DNA of 64,000 bases, taken from CAJBVW01 sp964457335. Its GTDB lineage: Bacteria > Myxococcota_A > UBA796 > SXON01. Shown piece after piece: positions 17,676-27,114 of the stretch; the stretch's first letter is position 1; each line of letters begins with the position of its first letter. A program made the translations under genes and the position numbers. The DNA lies in assembly GCA_964457335.1 (NCBI GenBank), contig CAYWGD010000026.1, positions 5,629 through 69,628 on the forward strand, in the 5' to 3' direction. Below the pieces are notes generated by a model. That model made no database searches. It was not told where the DNA came from and saw only the letters and a program-made list of their open reading frames with translations.

Positions 17676-19864
17676 GCGAGGCCGAAGACGAACCGACCCT
17701 CGCGCCCGCCCCTCCGCTCGAGCTGCCGCACGCGCTCGGCGTCTCCCGGCTCGTCCTGTCGCGCGGGAACACGTTCCTCGTGACCGGCGCGGCCGGGAAC
17801 ATCGCGCCCGCCGGCGCCCGCGAGCTCGGCCTGTTCCATCGCGACACGCGGCACCTCTCCGCGTACGAGCTCGCGCTGCCCGGCCCGCCGCCCACGCTGC
17901 TCTCGTCGGAGACCGAGTCCGCGCTGACCTCGCAGATCGACCTCACCACCACGGACGAGGAGTTCGGCGGGCTCCTGGACGAGCCCATCAACTTCCTGCA
18001 CGTGCGGCGCCGCCAGCTGCTCGACGGCGACTTCGTCGACCACATCGCGCTGACGAACCACCTCGGCCGCCCGGTCGAGTTCAGCTTCGAGGTGCACTTC
18101 GGGGCGGACTTCGCCGACATCTTCGAGGTGCGCGGCGCGCGGCGCGCCGGCCGCGGGTGGATCCGCCCCGCGGAGGTCGGGACGGACTCGGTGCGCCTCG
18201 GCTACCGCGGCCTCGACGGCGACGACTACGTCACCGCGCTGCACTTCACGCCGGCCCCGACCATGCTCCTCGCGGATCGGGCGCGGATCCACGTCTCGCT
18301 CGCCCCGGGCGCCACCTTCAACCAGGAGGTGCTCGTCCGCTGCTGGCGCGGGGCCCGCCCGTCCGACCGGCCGCGCCGCTCGTTCGCCACGCGGCTCTCC
18401 GTGGTGCGCGGCGAGATCTGCCACTTCCTCGGGGACAACACGCGCGTGCGCTGCGACAACGAGCTCGTGCAGCGCGCGCTCGAGCGCTCCATGGCCGACG
18501 TGTACGCGCTCCGCGTCCAGGAGGCCGATCGCTGGGTGGTGGGCGCCGGCATCCCCTGGTTCGCCGCGCCCTTCGGGCGCGACTCGCTCATCACCTCCGC
18601 CCAGGTGCTCGCCTTCGCGCCGAACCTCGCCGCGGAGACGATGCGCTTCCTCGCCGCCTTCCAAGGCCAGGAGCACGACGCCTTCCGCGAGGAGGAGCCG
18701 GGGAAGATCCTCCACGAGCTGCGGCGCGGCGAGATGGTGCGCGCCGGCGAGATCCCGCACGCGCCCTACTACGGCTCCGTCGACAGCACGCCGCTCTTCG
18801 TCGTCCTCGCCGGCGAGTACATGCGCTGGACGGGGGACATGTCCCTGCTGGACGAGCTCTGGCCCACCATCCGGGCGGCGATCGCCTGGCTCGACGCGAA
18901 CACGGCCGAGGGCTCCGACTTCCTGCGCTACGAGTGCAAGAGCCCGCGGGGCCTGCGCAACCAGGGCTGGAAGGACAGCCGCGACGGCGTGCCCCACGTG
19001 GACGGCGCCTCGGCCGAGCCCCCGATCGCGCTCGTCGAGGTGCAGGGCTACGCGGTGGACGCCTGGCGCCACGCGGCCGCCCTCGCCCGGCTCCGCGGCG
19101 ACGCGGAGAACGCGCGCATCTGGAGCGAGCGCGCCGCCTCCTTCGGCGTGGCGTTGGAGCGGGCGTTCTGGCTCCCCGAGGAGGACTTCTACGCGCTCGC
19201 GCTCGACGGGCACGGCCGGCAGGTCCGCACCATCACGTCGAACCCCGGGCACCTCCTCTGGAGCCGCGCCATCGGCGAGGAGCGCGCGCGTCGGGTCGTG
19301 GGGATGCTCCTGTCCCCCGAGATGTACTCCGGGTGGGCCATCCGCACGCTCAAGCGCGGACAGCGCCCCTACAACCCCATCAGCTACCACAACGGGAGCG
19401 TGTGGCCGCACGACAACGCCATCATCGCGCTCGGGATGGCGCGGTACGGCCTCGGCCGCACGGTCAACAAGGTGCTCGGCGGGCTCCTCGCCGCCACCGA
19501 GCACTTCGCCCACCAGCGCCTCCCGGAGCTCTTCTGCGGGATGGAGCGCGGCGAGCGCGAGTTCCTCGTGCACTACCCGGTGTCGTGCAGCCCCCAGGCC
19601 TGGGCGGCGGGCGCGCTGCTCATGGGCGTCCAGGCCGCGCTCGGCCTCGACCCCTGCGCGCTGGAGGGCCGCCTGCAGATCCGCAACCCCCGCCTCCCGC
19701 CGGGGGTGGGGTCGCTCGAGCTGCGGGACATGCGCGTCGGCGCCGCGCGGGTGGACCTGCGCTTCGTGCGCGTCGGGACCCACACCCACGCCGAGGTGCT
19801 CGACATCCGCGAGGGGCCGATCCGGGTGGAGATCGAGGTCAGCCCGGCGGGGCGCGCGGACTAG
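17672..19864 (+). CDS. Glycogen debranching enzyme-like amylo-alpha-1,6-glucosidase
   Basis: 730 residues. The N-terminal beta-rich domain (~20-230, LVLSRGNTFLVTGAAGNI ... ELGLFHRDTRHLSAYEL) is typical of bacterial and archaeal debranching-enzyme homologues. The C-terminal (alpha/alpha)6 GH133-like barrel carries IPWFAAPFGRDSLITS (~290-305, catalytic Asp region), RNQGWKDSRDGVPHVDG (~430-447) and HNGSVWPHDNAIIALGMARYG (~570-590). It hydrolyses alpha-1,6 branches or related glucosidic bonds in the cytoplasm. ATG 17672 overlaps the GT4 stop. A GT4 plus this enzyme forms a two-gene unit, so both may act on the same polysaccharide. Confidence 0.88.
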   Translation: MSEAEDEPTLAPAPPLELPHALGVSRLVLSRGNTFLVTGAAGNIAPAGARELGLFHRDTRHLSAYELALPGPPPTLLSSETESALTSQIDLTTTDEEFGGLLDEPINFLHVRRRQLLDGDFVDHIALTNHLGRPVEFSFEVHFGADFADIFEVRGARRAGRGWIRPAEVGTDSVRLGYRGLDGDDYVTALHFTPAPTMLLADRARIHVSLAPGATFNQEVLVRCWRGARPSDRPRRSFATRLSVVRGEICHFLGDNTRVRCDNELVQRALERSMADVYALRVQEADRWVVGAGIPWFAAPFGRDSLITSAQVLAFAPNLAAETMRFLAAFQGQEHDAFREEEPGKILHELRRGEMVRAGEIPHAPYYGSVDSTPLFVVLAGEYMRWTGDMSLLDELWPTIRAAIAWLDANTAEGSDFLRYECKSPRGLRNQGWKDSRDGVPHVDGASAEPPIALVEVQGYAVDAWRHAAALARLRGDAENARIWSERAASFGVALERAFWLPEEDFYALALDGHGRQVRTITSNPGHLLWSRAIGEERARRVVGMLLSPEMYSGWAIRTLKRGQRPYNPISYHNGSVWPHDNAIIALGMARYGLGRTVNKVLGGLLAATEHFAHQRLPELFCGMERGEREFLVHYPVSCSPQAWAAGALLMGVQAALGLDPCALEGRLQIRNPRLPPGVGSLELRDMRVGAARVDLRFVRVGTHTHAEVLDIREGPIRVEIEVSPAGRAD

Positions 19865-19924
19865 GAACGGGTGCCGATCCGCGGCGGGATCGGCGAGGTC
19901 GTCCTCGGCGCTCGGGCAGCCGGC

Positions 19925-19942
19925 CCGCCCGAAGACGGGCGG
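19925..19942 (+). terminator. Hairpin downstream of debranching-enzyme gene
   Basis: CCGCCCG (19925-19931) and CGGGCGG (19936-19942) form a 7-bp stem around AAGA, about 60 bp after the stop at 19864. It lacks a clear T-run. Confidence 0.4.
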
Positions 19943-20057
19943 CCGCCGCGGCGACGTCGGCGCGGGGAGCGATCGCAGGCGGCTCCGTGCCCGGTCGCGC
20001 TACGATGGGCGGAGGAGGTCCTCCCTGCTCGAGACCGGCGAGGAGCGTCGCGACCGG

Positions 20058-20528
20058 ATGAACCGCGAGGAGCGCGAGGAGCACCGCCGCTGGCGGCGGC
20101 GCCGGCGCCACTCCGGCACCCACGCGCTCGGGGGGCTGATCGCGGGGCTCTTCCTGACCGGCGCGGGCGTCGGGCTCTACGCCGCGGCGCAGGGGGTCGA
20201 GCTCCGGGCGCAGCGGGGCGAGCTCGCGGACAGCCTCGGCTCGCTCGTCACCGCGCTCCGCTCCTACGAGGCGGCCAACGGGCGCTACATCTCGGTCGGC
20301 AGCCCCGTCGAGGCCTACGACGCGCTCGACGCGGGCCGGGCCTACGCCCCCGCCGACGTGCTCGGCTGGCGCGCGGACGGCGTGCGCGGCGTGTACTGGG
20401 TGCTCGGCCGGGAGAACAGCTTCGAGGCCCACGGCATGCTCGACGCCGACGGCGACGGCCTGCCCGCGCACTGGATGGCGACCGAGTCCCGGCCGCCCTA
20501 CCCGATCACGGACGACGGGGTGTACTGA
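20058..20528 (+). CDS. Single-pass membrane protein, pilin-like ectodomain
   Basis: 156 residues. An Arg-rich N-terminus (~1-22, with an RRWRRRRRH run) is followed by one membrane helix (~25-45, GGLIAGLFLTGAGVGLYAAA). The stretch LGSLVTALRSYEAANGRYISVG resembles the alpha-helix/loop of type II/IV pseudopilins, but there is no prepilin GFTLIE cleavage site. The C-terminus (MLDADGDGLPAHW) has one Asp/Gly loop. A TACGAT -10 candidate lies at 20001-20006. The stop overlaps the next start by one base (TGATG), tying it to the large lipoprotein downstream. Function unknown; pilin-like is a weak call. Confidence 0.6.
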   Translation: MNREEREEHRRWRRRRRHSGTHALGGLIAGLFLTGAGVGLYAAAQGVELRAQRGELADSLGSLVTALRSYEAANGRYISVGSPVEAYDALDAGRAYAPADVLGWRADGVRGVYWVLGRENSFEAHGMLDADGDGLPAHWMATESRPPYPITDDGVY

Positions 20529-22510
20529 TGGCTCGTCTCCTCGCGCGCGCCGGCGCGGTCCCCCTCGCGCTGCTCGCCGCCTGCATCGACTACAACCCGA
20601 CCGGAAAGCCGGAGGACTCGGTGCCGTGGGGCATCGACGACACGGAGCCCCCCGACAGCGGCCCGCCGGACACGTCCGACGACACCGCGCCGCCGCCCGA
20701 GGAGTCGTGCGACGGCGTCGACAACGACGGCGACGGCGAGGTCGACGAGGGCTTCCCCGACGCGGACGCCGACGCGGTTGCGGACTGTGTGGACACCGAG
20801 TGTGTCGTCGCGCTCGACGGGGACGAGGCGGTGTCGGACACGTACACGTGCACGAACGTCGTGGCGCCGCCCGCCGACCCCTGGAACGTGGAGCTGATGT
20901 GGGAGGCGGACCCGATGGTGACGTGCCGGTTCGCCGCGGTCGCGGACCTCGACGCCGACGGCACCGTCGAGATCGTCTGCACCGGGGCGTACGAGGGGGA
21001 CCGGGCGTGGGTGCTGGACGGGGCCACCGGCGCGATCGAGGCGCGCTGGGACGTCTTCCGCGAGGAGTCGCACGTCGCGATCGCCGACCTGGACCGGGAC
21101 GGCGACCTGGAGGTCGTCGGCTTCGACCCGGACTTCTACCCGGTGGTGGTCGACGCGGCGGGCGCGCCCGTCTGGCGCGGGGCCATGGCGCTCGCGCAGG
21201 GGACCTACTCCTCGCACCTGGAGATCCGCGATCTCGGCGCCGACGGCGAGCCGGAGGTGGTCACGCACAAGGGTGCCGTCCGCGGGACCGACGGCGCCGT
21301 GGTGGGCCGCTTCGACGCCTCGGGCGAGGCGCAGCCCCTCGAGTTCCAGATCGCGGCGGAGGACCTCGATCTCGACGGTGATCTCGAGCTCGCCTACCAG
21401 TGGTCCGCCTGGGACACGGCCAGCGGGCTCCTCTGGCAGGTGCGGCCCTCGGGGTCGGACCACGGCTTCGCGATCCCCCTGCCCGTGCAGGCCGACGCGG
21501 ACGACGAGGCCGAGCTCTTCTGGACCACGATGGACCACTTCCAGCTCGCCGAGGCGGACGGCACGGTCGTCGACGGGCGCGCCTACTCCGGCACGGACGC
21601 CACGACGGTGTCGGTCCCGTGCGCGGGCGACATCGACGGGGACGGCGAGATGGAGGTGGTCAGCGTCGGCTCGAACGCCTTCCACGCCTGGAGCGCCCTC
21701 GGCGAGCTGGAGTGGACGGTCCCGATGCTCGACGAGACGCCGAACTGGGGCGGCTGCACCACCTTCGACTTCGATCTCGACGGCGCGAAGGAGGTCGTCG
21801 CGCTCGACCAGGACGCGGTCTACGTGCTCGACGGCCGCACCGGCGCCACGCTCGTCCGCGCGGACGACGGCTTCGACTCCGCGACCATGGGGGACCAGCC
21901 GCTCGTCGTCGACCTCGACGGGGACGGCTCGGTGGAGATCCTGGTCACGAGCCCGTCGACCCTCTACGACACAGCGCTCCACGCCTGGCGCAACGTGAAC
22001 CGCGACTGGCCGCCCGGCACGCAGATGTGGCCGTCGGCCACGTGGTCCGGCACGAGCCTGCTGCCCGACGGGCGCGTGCCGCGCACGCCGCATGCGCCGT
22101 GGCTGACCACGCAGGTCTGGCGCGGCCAGCCCGAGGCGCCGGTGTTCGGCGCGGACCTGCGGCCCGTGGTGGGGGACACCTGCGTGGCGTCCTGCGCGGA
22201 CGACGGCGGCGAGGTGCGCGTGGAGGTGCGCCTGGAGAACCTCGGCCCCGACGAGGCCGAGGCGGGCGCGCCGCTCGCGGTGTACGGGCTCGACACCGGC
22301 GGCGGGCGCGTGCTCCTGTCGGTCCTGACGCTCCCCGACTGGCTCGACGACGGGCGCGCCGCGGCCTCCTGGGAGGTGGTCACGACCACGGAGCAGGCGA
22401 AGCGCGGCCTCGTCTTCGTGGCCGGGGACGACGGCACCGGCTCGTTGGTGTCCGACGACTGCGAGACGGGCAACAACGAGCTCACGTGGGTGCTCACGGC
22501 CTGTCCGTAG
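20528..22510 (+). CDS. FG-GAP propeller lipoprotein
   Basis: 660 residues. ATG 20528 (TGATG overlap with the upstream gene) gives a signal peptide with lipobox LLAAC (Cys19). An acidic Pro/Asp/Thr linker (~25-60) leads into one MopE-like Cys unit (EESCDGVDNDGDGEVDEGF) and then seven or so FG-GAP/VCBS-type repeats (ADLDADGTVEIVCTG, EDLDLDGDLELAY, GDIDGDGEMEVVSVG, VDLDGDGSVEILVTS), i.e. an integrin-like beta-propeller with Ca2+ loops. The last ~130 residues look like an Ig- or CARDB-like domain (VRVEVRLENLGPDEAEAG). Surface exposed; ligand unknown. Confidence 0.82.
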   Translation: MARLLARAGAVPLALLAACIDYNPTGKPEDSVPWGIDDTEPPDSGPPDTSDDTAPPPEESCDGVDNDGDGEVDEGFPDADADAVADCVDTECVVALDGDEAVSDTYTCTNVVAPPADPWNVELMWEADPMVTCRFAAVADLDADGTVEIVCTGAYEGDRAWVLDGATGAIEARWDVFREESHVAIADLDRDGDLEVVGFDPDFYPVVVDAAGAPVWRGAMALAQGTYSSHLEIRDLGADGEPEVVTHKGAVRGTDGAVVGRFDASGEAQPLEFQIAAEDLDLDGDLELAYQWSAWDTASGLLWQVRPSGSDHGFAIPLPVQADADDEAELFWTTMDHFQLAEADGTVVDGRAYSGTDATTVSVPCAGDIDGDGEMEVVSVGSNAFHAWSALGELEWTVPMLDETPNWGGCTTFDFDLDGAKEVVALDQDAVYVLDGRTGATLVRADDGFDSATMGDQPLVVDLDGDGSVEILVTSPSTLYDTALHAWRNVNRDWPPGTQMWPSATWSGTSLLPDGRVPRTPHAPWLTTQVWRGQPEAPVFGADLRPVVGDTCVASCADDGGEVRVEVRLENLGPDEAEAGAPLAVYGLDTGGGRVLLSVLTLPDWLDDGRAAASWEVVTTTEQAKRGLVFVAGDDGTGSLVSDDCETGNNELTWVLTACP

Positions 22511-22587
22511 GCCTCACCGTCGGACGGGTCGAACCACCTTCGCGGAGCCGTCGGCACCCGCGCCTGCTCCACGAGCGGGTCGCCTGA

Positions 22588-22613
22588 TACGATGCGGCGG
22601 CTTGGAGGCGAGG
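22588..22613 (+). promoter_or_regulatory. -10 candidate and ribosome binding site of the nitrilase cassette
   Basis: TACGAT at 22588-22593 is a -10-like hexamer. GGAGG at 22604-22608 sits five bases before ATG 22614 and decides that start over the in-frame TTG at 22602, which would place the SD inside the coding region. Confidence 0.45.
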
Positions 22614-24128
22614 ATGCACCTTGATGAGCGGCGGCTGCGCGGCCTGCTCCGGACGGCGATACGCGGCGACGAGGCCGAGTGGCTGAGCCTGGCGGCCTGG
22701 TGCTACGCGACCGCGTGGGTGGGCCGGATGTTCGGCCCCGTGCCGCTGCGCGTCCCGTTGCCCGAGCCGGACCCCGACGACGAGCCGCGGGGCGAGACCG
22801 CCGTGGAGATCTTCGAGGAGCTCGTCGCGCGTCCCCTCGACACGGAGGTCGCGCGGCACGTCGCGTGTCTGCAGGTGCTCCGCGCCGTCGATGCCCAGCT
22901 CGCGCGCGTGGCGCCCGGCTACCGGCAGCGCGTGCCGTTGCCGCCCGAGGGTGGGCACTCCGGCACCGTCGAGATCCGCAAGGCGCACTGGTCCACGATG
23001 CGGGCGCTCCGGGAGGAGTACGCGCCGCGCGGCCACGGCCGCATGCGGTACGACACGCTCCCCGGGGACGTGCTCCGCCACCTCCGCTTCCACTGGGAGG
23101 AGGCGCCCGAGCGGGAGCTCGTGCTCCACGATCACGAGCGGGACGACGACGACGCGCTCCTCCGGCTCGAGCCGGTCGTCACCCAGGTGGACGCCGCGGC
23201 GTATCGCGTCGCGCTCTGCCCGCTGCTCGGGGCGGCGCCCCGCTTCGTCACCCGCCAGACCGCGTCCGACGGACTGCACGACCACTTCCGGGCCCTCGAC
23301 CACGACCCCCTGCGCCAGGGCGCGGTCGACGCGCTGCTGGCGGAGGCCGCGAAGACCGGCGTGGGGGTGGTCGTCCTGCCGGAGCTCGGCGTGCGGCCGA
23401 GCGATGGCGATCTGCGGCGGTGGCGGGGGAAGGTGCGGCTCCTGGTCGCCGGGAGCTGGCACGTCGGGGGGGACGAGGCCCCGGCGAACCGGGCCCCGGT
23501 CGTGGGGCGCCGCATCCTGTGGCGACACGACAAGAGCGGGGAGTTCCGCCTCCAGAAGAAGTACGTCCGCCGCCCGCTCTTTCCCGACGCCCCCGACGTG
23601 TCGCTGCTCGACGAGGAGGTGGAGGAGCGCATCCGCCGCGGGCGGCAGCTCCGCACGCTCGACTCCGCGGTGTGGGGCCGTTTCGGGATCGCGATCTGCG
23701 CCGACGTGCTCTCGCCGAACGGCGCACGCGCGTGCCTGCACGACGCGCAACGCAGGGTGGACACGCTGTTCGTGCCGTCGCTGTCCCCCGACACGGACGG
23801 CTTCGTGAGCTTCGCCCAGGAAGCGGCCGGCGTGGGGCTCTCGCTCCTCTACGTCAACAACGGCGTGGTGCTCGAAGGCGCCGCCGCGCCCGTCGTGCTC
23901 GCGTTTGCCTCGTTGGCGTTCGGCGACAGCGCCGACCCGCCGCTCGTCCGGTGGTCGGCGGTGGGGGGAGCGCCTCGGGACCACGTGGAGGCCTGGAACT
24001 GGAAGGCGAAGGTGTGGGAGCGGATCGACCGGTCGGAGGCCTATCGACTGGACCCGTCGCTCGGGCTCGTGGTGGACCTCACACCCATCCGCCGAAAGCG
24101 CTTGCCTTCAGAAGCGAAGGGAAGATAA
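22614..24128 (+). CDS. Nitrilase-superfamily (CN-hydrolase) protein with N-terminal helical domain
   Basis: 504 residues. Residues ~195-490 have the nitrilase alpha/beta/beta/alpha layout with a Glu-Lys-Cys triad candidate: Glu257 (VVVLPELGV), Lys307 in RHDKSGEF or Lys315/316, and Cys362 (FGIAICADVLSP). The family cleaves nitriles, amides or related C-N bonds. Residues 1-190 are an unrecognised, mostly helical domain with no signal peptide, so the protein is cytoplasmic. It is the first gene of a tight four-gene set with a winged-helix protein (23-bp gap), a histidine kinase and a receiver. In bacterial conflict systems, nitrilase domains are known as effectors (e.g. reverse-transcriptase-nitrilase DRT1), but no reverse transcriptase is seen here. 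Enzyme, effector or NAD-synthetase-like amidase cannot be told apart from sequence alone. Confidence 0.8.
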   Translation: MHLDERRLRGLLRTAIRGDEAEWLSLAAWCYATAWVGRMFGPVPLRVPLPEPDPDDEPRGETAVEIFEELVARPLDTEVARHVACLQVLRAVDAQLARVAPGYRQRVPLPPEGGHSGTVEIRKAHWSTMRALREEYAPRGHGRMRYDTLPGDVLRHLRFHWEEAPERELVLHDHERDDDDALLRLEPVVTQVDAAAYRVALCPLLGAAPRFVTRQTASDGLHDHFRALDHDPLRQGAVDALLAEAAKTGVGVVVLPELGVRPSDGDLRRWRGKVRLLVAGSWHVGGDEAPANRAPVVGRRILWRHDKSGEFRLQKKYVRRPLFPDAPDVSLLDEEVEERIRRGRQLRTLDSAVWGRFGIAICADVLSPNGARACLHDAQRRVDTLFVPSLSPDTDGFVSFAQEAAGVGLSLLYVNNGVVLEGAAAPVVLAFASLAFGDSADPPLVRWSAVGGAPRDHVEAWNWKAKVWERIDRSEAYRLDPSLGLVVDLTPIRRKRLPSEAKGR

Positions 24129-24151
24129 ATATCTCGACCGACGGAGGAGAC

Positions 24152-25120
24152 ATGTCCGCATCGAGAAAGCCAAAGATAGCAGGCGAGGCAGGGAACCAGC
24201 CGTCTCGCGCGCCGTCGAGCAATCTCGCGGTCCTTACACGGCAGCTTCACGAAGCGCTCCCGGGCACCGGCCACGAGGCTGGGCTGGACGGGTGGCGACG
24301 GTACCGGGACGCGCTCGTCGCCGAGGTGACGCGCGCCGTGGCGCTCGGCAAGCTGGACGTCCCGGCCGAGCAGCACCGGCGCATGAGCGTGTTCCTGGAG
24401 TACGTCGAGGACCACCTGGACGGGGAGGGCGACGCGCGCGCGGCGGCGGTGGCCCTGCGGGAGCTGATCGTCATCCTGGAGGTGCAGGCGCACACGCTCG
24501 AGATCCCTCGGATGGAGCAGATGCTGGAGCACCCCACCGCCTTGCAGCGCCGCGTGCTCGCCGCGTTGTGCAAGGCCGACGCGCCGCTCGACGCGACACG
24601 GGTCTGCGCCCGCCTTCCGCCCGTCGACGCGCCCGCCACCCGAGCGGCGGGGCGTCCCCAGCGAGAGGAGGGGCCGACGCGGGAGCGCGTGTACCAGGTG
24701 CTCGAGGACCTGCGGAAGCTGGGCCTCGTCGTCCGGAGTGACTTCCCGGGCCCGAACGGCCGCCTCACGGCGCACTACCGGCTCTGGGGCACCGGGCGGG
24801 AGCTCTGCGAGCGGGTGGGGATCACCCCCGAAGTAGCTCAATCGGACGAGCGGGGCCCCGTCGGCCTCGTGATCCAGCTGGCGCCCGCCGAGCTCACGGC
24901 CTTGGCGCTCGACCCAGCGACGCCCGGGCGTGACCTCCTGGTGAAACAGGTCCTCTCCATCCTGCGGGTCGAGACCGCCCTGCGCGTCGCCTTCCGCGTC
25001 TGCGTCGCGCAATTCGACGCGGGGGAGCTTCGCGCGGTGGACGGCCTCGGGCGGCAGGTCGAGGCGCACGTGCGGCGGTTGGCAACGCCACCCCTCCAAG
25101 AACCCTCGCGGGGTGCGTGA
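24152..25120 (+). CDS. Winged-helix-type regulatory protein of the nitrilase cassette
   Basis: 322 residues. ATG 24152 follows a strong GGAGGAGA ribosome site (24143-24150). Residues ~25-120 are a helical domain of unknown family. Residues ~128-220 read as a winged helix: HPTALQRRVLAALCKADAPLDATRVCARL, then RERVYQVLEDLRKLGLVVRSDFPGPNGRLTAHYRLW with a basic wing. The C-terminal ~95 residues (LVIQLAPAELTALALD ...) are unrecognised. The first 100 bp, with the gap before it, are visibly richer in A/T than the surroundings, a mild hint of foreign origin. The stop is directly followed by the kinase GTG (0 bp). It may be a transcription factor or an adaptor between kinase and nitrilase. Confidence 0.65.
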   Translation: MSASRKPKIAGEAGNQPSRAPSSNLAVLTRQLHEALPGTGHEAGLDGWRRYRDALVAEVTRAVALGKLDVPAEQHRRMSVFLEYVEDHLDGEGDARAAAVALRELIVILEVQAHTLEIPRMEQMLEHPTALQRRVLAALCKADAPLDATRVCARLPPVDAPATRAAGRPQREEGPTRERVYQVLEDLRKLGLVVRSDFPGPNGRLTAHYRLWGTGRELCERVGITPEVAQSDERGPVGLVIQLAPAELTALALDPATPGRDLLVKQVLSILRVETALRVAFRVCVAQFDAGELRAVDGLGRQVEAHVRRLATPPLQEPSRGA

Positions 25121-27112
25121 GTGCCCTTCTCAGGGGTCAGCGCCGCGCTCCTGAAATATTTCGACTCGGAGCGCCCCGACACGCAGAAGCTCGTCGACAC
25201 GCTCGCCGAGGGGTTCACCGGCTCTTCCGTCTCGCTCTTCTGGAGCCTGCATGGGGTGTTGTACCTGTCCGCGACGACGGACCCCGAGCTGCGTGCCAAG
25301 GCGGAGCGCGAAGACGTTTGTAACGAGCCGGGGGACGGGCTCACCGGGCAGGTGATGGCCACCGGCCGCGCGCTGCGGTTCGTCAACGCGAACGATCCGC
25401 TCGAGGTCGGCCCCGTCGCGCCCGACCGCGCGGGGCCGCTCCACCCCGAGGCGACCGGCCTGGACGGCCGGGTGCAACGGTCCCTGCTCGTGCCCGTCCG
25501 GCACACCGAGCAGACCCGAGGGGTGCTCCGGCTCTCGCGGAACGCGCCCCACGAACCCTACTCCGCGTCCGACGAGCGCGTGCTCCAGCGCTTCGCCGAC
25601 CTCCTGGGCCGCGTGATGGGCGACTTCTGGGAGCTGCAGGTGCTGAGGACGATCTGGCGCGCGCCCAGCTTCTCCGCGATGGTGTCCCACGAGGGAGAGG
25701 GCCCGAAGGGCGCCTCGCGCATCGTCGCCGTCAGCCCCGGGGCCCACGCGCTGATCGGGTACACCGAGGAGCAGCTCGGCGGCTCGCCGCCCTCGAGGCT
25801 CTACGCCGATCGGGACGCCGCCCGGCAGACGATCGGGTTGGCCCGGGCCAGCGGCGCCCCCGTCCGGCTCGTCGCGCGGCGGGAGGACCAGCGGCTCCTC
25901 CCGGTGACGATCCACTACCAGGACGTGGTGAACAGCCTGGTCGTGCCGCCCCAGCGACACACCATCGGCATCGCGTACGACGACACGGCGCGGACGCAGG
26001 CCGAGGCGGTGAACGAGCGCTTCGAGGAGGTCCTGGATGAACTCGACATGGTGTACTTCCGATGGGAGGTCAGCGGCCGTGCGCTCCATCCTTCACGGAC
26101 GGAGCGGCGGCTGACGGGATTCCGCCCGGAGGAGCTGCGGGACGTCACCCGCCTGTGGCCGAGCCGCCAGGCTCGCGAAGCGCTCGTCCGGGCGCTGAGG
26201 GCGGCTCCCGATCGGAAGGTCCGCGACCAGGTCGTCCAGCTCAGGCACAAGGACGGCCATCCGCTCATCGTGTCCGCGGACGTGCGCCTCGTCGTGGACC
26301 CCGAGACCGGCCGGGAGGTGCTCGAGGGGGTGTACCGCGACATCTCGGACCGCATCGCCCTCCAGCGCTCGCTCGACGCGCCGACGGACCGCCAGCTCCC
26401 TGACGCCGAGCTGCACGAGCGCCTGCTCCATCACCAGGAGGCGCAGAACGCCTTCGTCGCGTCCGTGGGGCACCAGCTGAAGGCGCCCCTCGCGAACGTG
26501 CTGGACGGCCTCCGCAACGCCCAGGAGGGGCGGATCCCCGGCGAGTTCCTGATGGAGCGGCTCGGCCGGCTCGCGGCGCAGGTCCAGCGCTGCCTCGACA
26601 TCGTGCTCGGGCTGTCCATGCTCCACCAGGTGCTGCGCGGGAGCCCGGCCCGGCGCCGATCCGTGACCCTGGCCCGGCTCTGCCGCCAGCTGGCGGACGA
26701 CTTCAACCCCACCCTCCGGAACGCGCGCCTCCGCCTCGACGTGGAGGTCGGGCCCCAGGTCGTCGTGCAGGCCGACCCGGACCTGCTGCGTCAGATCCTG
26801 TACAACCTCCTCGACAACGCCGTGAAGTACTCCGATACGGGCACGACGATCCGCGTTCGCGCCAACGTGACTCCCCCCTGGGTCGACGTCATGAACCGGG
26901 GGCTCCCCATCGAGGGGAGCGAGCGGGAGCGCGTGTTCGAGCGGGGCTACCGGCTGGTGCAGGCCCGGGCGGTGCAGGCGCAGGGAACGGGGCTGGGCCT
27001 GTGGCTCGCGCGCGAGTTGTGCCGCGCGATGGGAGCGAGCGTCTCGTTCCTGGAGGAGTGGGAGGGCAGCGATCGGTGGAACGTGTTCCGAGTGACGTTC
27101 GAGCGGAGGTGA
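25121..27112 (+). CDS. Cytoplasmic GAF-PAS-PAS sensor histidine kinase
   Basis: 663 residues, GTG start abutting the previous stop. No signal peptide or membrane helix is seen, so it senses inside the cell. Residues ~20-170 resemble a GAF domain (GDGLTGQVMATGRALRF, RSLLVPVRH), ~180-290 and ~295-415 look like two PAS units (ALIGYTEEQLGGSPP; RLTGFRPEELRDVTRLWP ... VYRDISDR). The H-box is ASVGHQLKAPLANV with His451, N-box LYNLLDNAVKY with Asn566, and G2 box GTGLGLWLA (~622-629). The G1 box is unusual: VMNRGLPI where D-x-G-x-G is typical. It should autophosphorylate and feed the receiver encoded 2 bp downstream. Signal unknown (small molecule or redox, from GAF/PAS). Confidence 0.85.
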   Translation: MPFSGVSAALLKYFDSERPDTQKLVDTLAEGFTGSSVSLFWSLHGVLYLSATTDPELRAKAEREDVCNEPGDGLTGQVMATGRALRFVNANDPLEVGPVAPDRAGPLHPEATGLDGRVQRSLLVPVRHTEQTRGVLRLSRNAPHEPYSASDERVLQRFADLLGRVMGDFWELQVLRTIWRAPSFSAMVSHEGEGPKGASRIVAVSPGAHALIGYTEEQLGGSPPSRLYADRDAARQTIGLARASGAPVRLVARREDQRLLPVTIHYQDVVNSLVVPPQRHTIGIAYDDTARTQAEAVNERFEEVLDELDMVYFRWEVSGRALHPSRTERRLTGFRPEELRDVTRLWPSRQAREALVRALRAAPDRKVRDQVVQLRHKDGHPLIVSADVRLVVDPETGREVLEGVYRDISDRIALQRSLDAPTDRQLPDAELHERLLHHQEAQNAFVASVGHQLKAPLANVLDGLRNAQEGRIPGEFLMERLGRLAAQVQRCLDIVLGLSMLHQVLRGSPARRRSVTLARLCRQLADDFNPTLRNARLRLDVEVGPQVVVQADPDLLRQILYNLLDNAVKYSDTGTTIRVRANVTPPWVDVMNRGLPIEGSERERVFERGYRLVQARAVQAQGTGLGLWLARELCRAMGASVSFLEEWEGSDRWNVFRVTFERR

Positions 27113-27114
27113 GC

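Noticed and set aside
22614..24128. NAD synthetase or a DRT1-type RT-nitrilase fusion
   Set aside because: No NAD-synthase ATPase domain and no reverse-transcriptase YxDD motif in the N-terminal part or in the neighbouring genes.
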